This document shows positions 17,100 to 20,795 of a stretch of DNA of 20,795 nucleotides, piece after piece; positions within the stretch are counted from its first letter, which is position 1; every line of letters begins with the position of its first letter. The notes below the pieces were generated by a model. It made no database searches and was not told the origin of the DNA. It saw only the letters and a list, made by a program, of their open reading frames with translations. Position numbers and translations under genes: made by a program. The stretch spans positions 1 through 20,795 of the forward strand of contig CACYKX010000052.1 of NCBI GenBank assembly GCA_902775075.1. Reading direction: 5' to 3'. The stretch comes from an uncultured Prevotellaceae bacterium. GTDB taxonomy: Bacteria > Bacteroidota > Bacteroidia > Bacteroidales > Bacteroidaceae.

Positions 17100-18329
17100 C
17101 TACTTTTTATCAATAATCATATAATTACCACTAAGATGCATAAAGGCAAACAGACGTAAAAGTCCATCATAATAAGCATCAAAATATCCATCTTGTTCCA
17201 CTTCATGCTTAGCATTCCAAAGAGCATCAACAAACTCTTTGCGCTTCTGATGCTTACACATTTGTGATGCCGCAGCCAAAGTAGCAACAAGTCCAATAGA
17301 ATGGCGAAGTTTCTTTGGGAATGTTCCTGCAGCTATAATCTCTTCTTCAGAAGGTAAACTACCATCAACATTATACTGATCAACATATCGATCTATACCC
17401 TTGGAATAAAAAAAATTCTGTATTTTCTCTCCATAAGATTTCTGCCATAAGGAATCCACTCCCGACCATTCATAGTCTAGAGCGACATTCATAGGTACAC
17501 GCCAAGAATCATACCTGAAAGTTTGCATCTTATGATTACGAAATTCCAGCAGACTACCATCATAGTTATTGATATCAGGATTAAGTCCCGTCACCTGATT
17601 TACCGATTTATGAAGATACTCTCTTGCCTTACTTGCCATCTGGAGATAATAAGATTTTCTACCATCATCCGCATATTTAGCCCATACTTCATAAAAGGCT
17701 GGAATATGATATGAAGGATCTGTAAACCTACCACCAAACTTATCTGGAGTAAATGTTATCAGTTTCGTTTTACGATCGATCAAAGGCATAACATCTGAAT
17801 CGCCCTTTTTACCGAAAGAGCAATTCAAGATGTTTTGAGCCTCCTTTTTATAATCTATTCCAGTATGGTCACCCCAACGGTTAGAAGCAAAAAGAAGAGA
17901 AGTTATATAATACAATTCACCATCCGAGGCAGAACCCTCTGCATTTCGTGTACCATCAACTTTACAACTCCAGGCAAAATATCCTTTGCGTGGACCAGTC
18001 TGATGCTGCATATACTTTTTGCTCCAACGCCAGATACGGTCGAAGATATTCTTCCTATTAAATTCTACCGCAATCATCATCCCATACGACATACCTTCGG
18101 TTCTTACATCAGCGTTCTTTATATCACTAATATATCCCAAACTATCGCCAACTTCAAAGTATACCTTGTTGGGACCATAGAATACATCATAGAATACCTG
18201 ATCCATTTTTCTTGAGACCTCATCGGGAGAATATCCCAACTCCACAAACAAGTTAGTACTCTTTTTCGCATGACAAACTCCAAATGCCACAACAAGGAGA
18301 AGTGTTGACAGTATTTTTCTGGTATTCAT
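17100..18329 (-). CDS. GH8 reducing-end xylose-releasing exo-oligoxylanase-like enzyme
   Basis: A secreted or periplasmic 409-residue glycoside hydrolase family 8 protein. The signal peptide runs to about Ala21. The inverting catalytic set is visible: general acid Glu78 in RTEGMSYGMM, Asp136 in SDGELYY, and base Asp274 in FRYDSWRVPMN. The spacing matches Rex enzymes, which remove xylose from the reducing end of xylo-oligosaccharides (EC 3.2.1.156). Leu341-Arg342-His343-Ser344 sits where Rex enzymes have an Arg/Leu-His-Pro loop that blocks the far subsite; the Pro is Ser here. Endo-xylanase activity is therefore less likely but not excluded. It lies 30 bases after the esterase-GH43 gene and 3 bases before GH31, in one xylan-degrading unit. 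Confidence 0.88.
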   Translation of the reverse strand: MNTRKILSTLLLVVAFGVCHAKKSTNLFVELGYSPDEVSRKMDQVFYDVFYGPNKVYFEVGDSLGYISDIKNADVRTEGMSYGMMIAVEFNRKNIFDRIWRWSKKYMQHQTGPRKGYFAWSCKVDGTRNAEGSASDGELYYITSLLFASNRWGDHTGIDYKKEAQNILNCSFGKKGDSDVMPLIDRKTKLITFTPDKFGGRFTDPSYHIPAFYEVWAKYADDGRKSYYLQMASKAREYLHKSVNQVTGLNPDINNYDGSLLEFRNHKMQTFRYDSWRVPMNVALDYEWSGVDSLWQKSYGEKIQNFFYSKGIDRYVDQYNVDGSLPSEEEIIAAGTFPKKLRHSIGLVATLAAASQMCKHQKRKEFVDALWNAKHEVEQDGYFDAYYDGLLRLFAFMHLSGNYMIIDKK

Positions 18330-18359
18330 CGTATTGGGTTTCTATGTATTATATAATAA

Positions 18360-20723
18360 TTAATTGTATCTAAAGAAATCAACATCTACATATCCACCAT
18401 TCTGCTTGGTAGCATAATTGAAAATGGCGAAACGTGTACCCATAAAGAAACGGCGATAATCAAAGATCATTCTATAGTCTTTTCCTATCTTTTTCCATTC
18501 TTTGTTATCTACACTATAATAGAAGTTGGCAATATCTTTTCCAAGACTGAAGTCGGCGACAATCTTCAAATAGATTTTATCACCTTTGATTTTTACAGTC
18601 TCTTTGACAACCTGTTTAACATCCGTAACGGCTTTTTCTTGCTCCGTAAGCCTTACCGACTCTTCACTCATAGTGAGAATCTTTTTCTTGCCATTCTTAG
18701 AAATCGTCAAAATACCAGAATCGCCATTAAAGGCTGCGACACCAGTCTTATCACCATCTTTCATACCGCTCAAGTCCAAGCAAACGACACCAGAACACAT
18801 TGGTCCTCCCATTCTCTGAGATATTGTATTAGGAGCCTCGAAAATATTATTAACGATACGACTTGTCTTTAGACGAAGATATCCAGGACGTTCTGTAAGC
18901 GACCAGGCACTATCTATTGGATTATGATTCCATTGCCAGTCTAGTTTCAACTTATCCTGATCAAATTCATCACTTGAGATGATCGTCTTCGTAGGACATC
19001 CCTTAACAGGTTTATCCATCATTCCCGGAACATTTCCGAATTCATCTCCAAGAATAGGCCAGCCATCTATCCATCTACAAGATTCAAGTGTAGGGACACG
19101 ACCGACGCCTCCACGATCTTGGAAGATAAATCCATACCAATCACCTTTTGGAGTATCTACGATAGTACCTTGACCTACACCACCAAAGCCAGCAAACAAG
19201 GTTTCCAAGACGACCTTCTTCTCATACTTTCCATGAATACTATCTGCTCGGAAACAAACTTCACGACGTGGGTGACCAGCGGTCCAAGAAATCATCAACA
19301 GATAATACTTACCATTATGTTTAATCATTCTGCTACCCTCCAAAAGTCCTTTTTCTTCTGAATCTCGTTCGAACAATTTCACATCTGTACCTTCTTTTAC
19401 ACCACTAAGATCCGATTTCAATTCACAGATCTGACCCGTTCCATAGATAACATAAACGCGGTCATCATCATCGAAAAACAATGTAGCATCATGGAAATGG
19501 CGCATTCTTGACACCAAATTCCATTTGCCGGCCGGATTACTCGTTGAATAGATATAAGTCTCTCCTCCAGGATTATCATTAGGAGCGAAAAGCGCATAGA
19601 ACTTGCCCTTATGATATTTCAAAGATGTAGCCCATTGTCCACGACCATATACAGTACCATCCTTCATATCATATTTAGGAGAGTCTGTCAACTTATCAAA
19701 GATATAGCCTATCGTTTCCCAGTTTACAAGATCCTTTGATCGCATAATTGGTGCACCAGGCATCAGATGCATTGTCGTACTAACAAGATAGAAGTAATCG
19801 CCTACTCTTATCACATCAGGATCTGGCACATCTGCCCATAATACAGGATTTGAAAATCTATTTTGAGTCTGCTCCGATACATACTGTAACGCTTGAATCA
19901 AAGATGATTTCCAATAATCCCAGTTATGTGCGCCGGAACGAACTCTAAGCTCGTAATTAATATGTTTCTCGCGCAACGATTTTACGAAATCCATGTTACC
20001 GTCCAAAGTAAAATCTTGATCTCCACAGTCGATGAACCATTTCACATTTCTCCAGTTTTTCACCTGTTCATCATTAGCCGCGTTGACCATCTTTATTGGA
20101 TTATTACGCTCAACATCTTGTTGCCTCCATTCCCCCAATGGATCGTTCTTAAGGAAATCCAATGGCTGTCGACGTAAATATGCACTCATAGCATACACGA
20201 CATTAAACATCTCCGGATGATGGAGTCCATAACCGACACTACCACCGCCTCCCATTGAGAAACCGGCAACAGAGCGCATTCCTGGTTGACGATTCACACG
20301 ATATTTCGTCTCTATATATGGAATCATCTCATGAAAGAAATAATCCTCAAATTTCCACTCTGGTTCCTTAAACCAAATCATTCGTCCTCCCTGATTTGCT
20401 TCCGGACAAACGATGATCATCTTCTGCATTTTACCAGCTGTCACCAAACTGTCTACAACTTGCTGAAGTCTGCCAAACTGTGTCCAGTCAGTATTAGAGC
20501 ATCCACCTCCGTGAAGTAAATATAAAACAGGATACTTTTCTTGAGATTTCTCATAACCATCTGGTAGACAAACTGTATATTCTCGCTCTGAGATACCAGG
20601 GAGTATCGAGCAAGGCATAGTTTTATGTTCAACCTTACATCCTGCCATACTTTCCACCGGAGAGAATAAGACCAGCAGAGCAGAAATACCGATAAAGAAT
20701 TGTTTCATATATCTTTTTATCAT
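18360..20723 (-). CDS. CE1-type esterase fused to GH43 (bifunctional xylan debranching enzyme)
   Basis: A 787-residue exported fusion. After a signal sequence (about 1-28; the Met-Ala-Gly-Cys29 context could be a weak lipobox) comes an alpha/beta-hydrolase esterase (about 35-285). It has oxyanion HGGG at 71-74, Ser156 in GFSMGG, Asp235 in CGDQD and His266 in GAHNWDYW. The GH43 five-blade propeller follows (about 295-575), with base Asp301 (PDPDVIRVG), Asp412 (HDATLFFDDD) and acid Glu462 (LEGSRMI). A C-terminal beta-sandwich (about 590-787) is of the GH43_C2 type, suggesting subfamily 12. It probably cleaves feruloyl or acetyl esters plus arabinofuranose or xylose from xylan. Met6 (20708) is an equally good start. 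It is separated from the upstream partial gene by 6 bases. Confidence 0.9.
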   Translation of the reverse strand: MIKRYMKQFFIGISALLVLFSPVESMAGCKVEHKTMPCSILPGISEREYTVCLPDGYEKSQEKYPVLYLLHGGGCSNTDWTQFGRLQQVVDSLVTAGKMQKMIIVCPEANQGGRMIWFKEPEWKFEDYFFHEMIPYIETKYRVNRQPGMRSVAGFSMGGGGSVGYGLHHPEMFNVVYAMSAYLRRQPLDFLKNDPLGEWRQQDVERNNPIKMVNAANDEQVKNWRNVKWFIDCGDQDFTLDGNMDFVKSLREKHINYELRVRSGAHNWDYWKSSLIQALQYVSEQTQNRFSNPVLWADVPDPDVIRVGDYFYLVSTTMHLMPGAPIMRSKDLVNWETIGYIFDKLTDSPKYDMKDGTVYGRGQWATSLKYHKGKFYALFAPNDNPGGETYIYSTSNPAGKWNLVSRMRHFHDATLFFDDDDRVYVIYGTGQICELKSDLSGVKEGTDVKLFERDSEEKGLLEGSRMIKHNGKYYLLMISWTAGHPRREVCFRADSIHGKYEKKVVLETLFAGFGGVGQGTIVDTPKGDWYGFIFQDRGGVGRVPTLESCRWIDGWPILGDEFGNVPGMMDKPVKGCPTKTIISSDEFDQDKLKLDWQWNHNPIDSAWSLTERPGYLRLKTSRIVNNIFEAPNTISQRMGGPMCSGVVCLDLSGMKDGDKTGVAAFNGDSGILTISKNGKKKILTMSEESVRLTEQEKAVTDVKQVVKETVKIKGDKIYLKIVADFSLGKDIANFYYSVDNKEWKKIGKDYRMIFDYRRFFMGTRFAIFNYATKQNGGYVDVDFFRYN

Positions 20724-20729
20724 ATTAAA

Positions 20730-20795
20730 TTACTTCACCAATAGCCATCCGCCATTCTTCGGGATCGTTACGGTAACCTTTCGGGTTTTAGAAAT
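20730..20795 (-). CDS. C-terminal end of an unidentified upstream gene
   Basis: The last 21 codons and TAA of a gene running off the window edge. The peptide is basic with a beta-strand-like end (VTVTIPKNGGWLLVK). Such an ending would suit the terminal beta-domain of a glycoside hydrolase or binding protein, but no family can be assigned. Only 6 bases separate it from the esterase-GH43 start region, so it is probably the previous gene of the same xylan operon. Confidence 0.6.
   Translation of the reverse strand: MSKTRKVTVTIPKNGGWLLVK

Noticed and set aside
144..20723. Type IX secretion C-terminal sorting domain on the exported proteins
   Set aside because: The exported enzymes and protease end in ordinary domain sequence without a recognisable sorting domain, so cargo status is not supported.
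1..20795. tRNA, rRNA, CRISPR, transposase or phage genes
   Set aside because: Non-coding gaps are all under 150 bases and none shows such structure; no coding frame resembles mobile-element proteins.

Overview
The window looks like chromosomal DNA from a gut or rumen Bacteroidales bacterium, most likely a Prevotella/Segatella-type species. Three things point there. Promoters follow the Bacteroidota pattern (TTTG, 20 bases, TAnnTTTG). Gene identities and order are typical of that phylum (aroA, metal permease, PorW-like lipoprotein, porX, tsaE; dnaE with trxA; psd with pssA). A secreted xylan-degrading gene set follows. The sequence is AT-rich, and no RNA genes, insertion sequences, phage genes or CRISPR arrays were seen.

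Layout. (1) 144-8767, plus strand: seven tightly packed genes, with gaps of 5 nt or less or overlaps, behind one promoter at 90-121 and closed by a perfect 18-bp hairpin at 8770-8808. They encode an M43 metalloprotease lipoprotein, AroA, a small Cys-rich membrane protein, a ZnuB/MntB-type permease, a large PorW/SprE-like lipoprotein, the response regulator/phosphodiesterase PorX, and TsaE. (2) 8823-12933, minus strand: dnaE, then trxA, which has its own promoter. (3) 13075-14474, plus strand: psd and pssA, two successive steps of phosphatidylethanolamine synthesis, divergent from dnaE with back-to-back promoters. (4) 14471-20795, minus strand: a xylan-degradation gene string whose start lies outside the window. 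It holds the end of an unidentified gene, a CE1 esterase-GH43 fusion, a GH8 reducing-end exo-oligoxylanase-like enzyme, and a GH31 alpha-xylosidase-like gene broken by a 46-bp tandem duplication.

How the genes fit together. In the last block the esterase-GH43 would strip acyl groups and arabinose or xylose side groups. GH8 would trim xylo-oligosaccharides from the reducing end, and GH31 would remove alpha-xylosyl decorations. In this copy GH31 is out of frame, and removing exactly one 46-bp repeat unit restores an 859-residue protein. In the first block, PorW-like and PorX are neighbours. Both families are known from type IX secretion, but also occur in Bacteroidota without that system. The same transcript carries several proteins expected to bind or move zinc.

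The most notable observations are the duplication-frameshifted GH31, the porW-porX pairing inside a seven-gene, zinc-linked transcript, and the uncharacterised Cys-rich membrane protein within it. No clearly new defence or mobile system was found.
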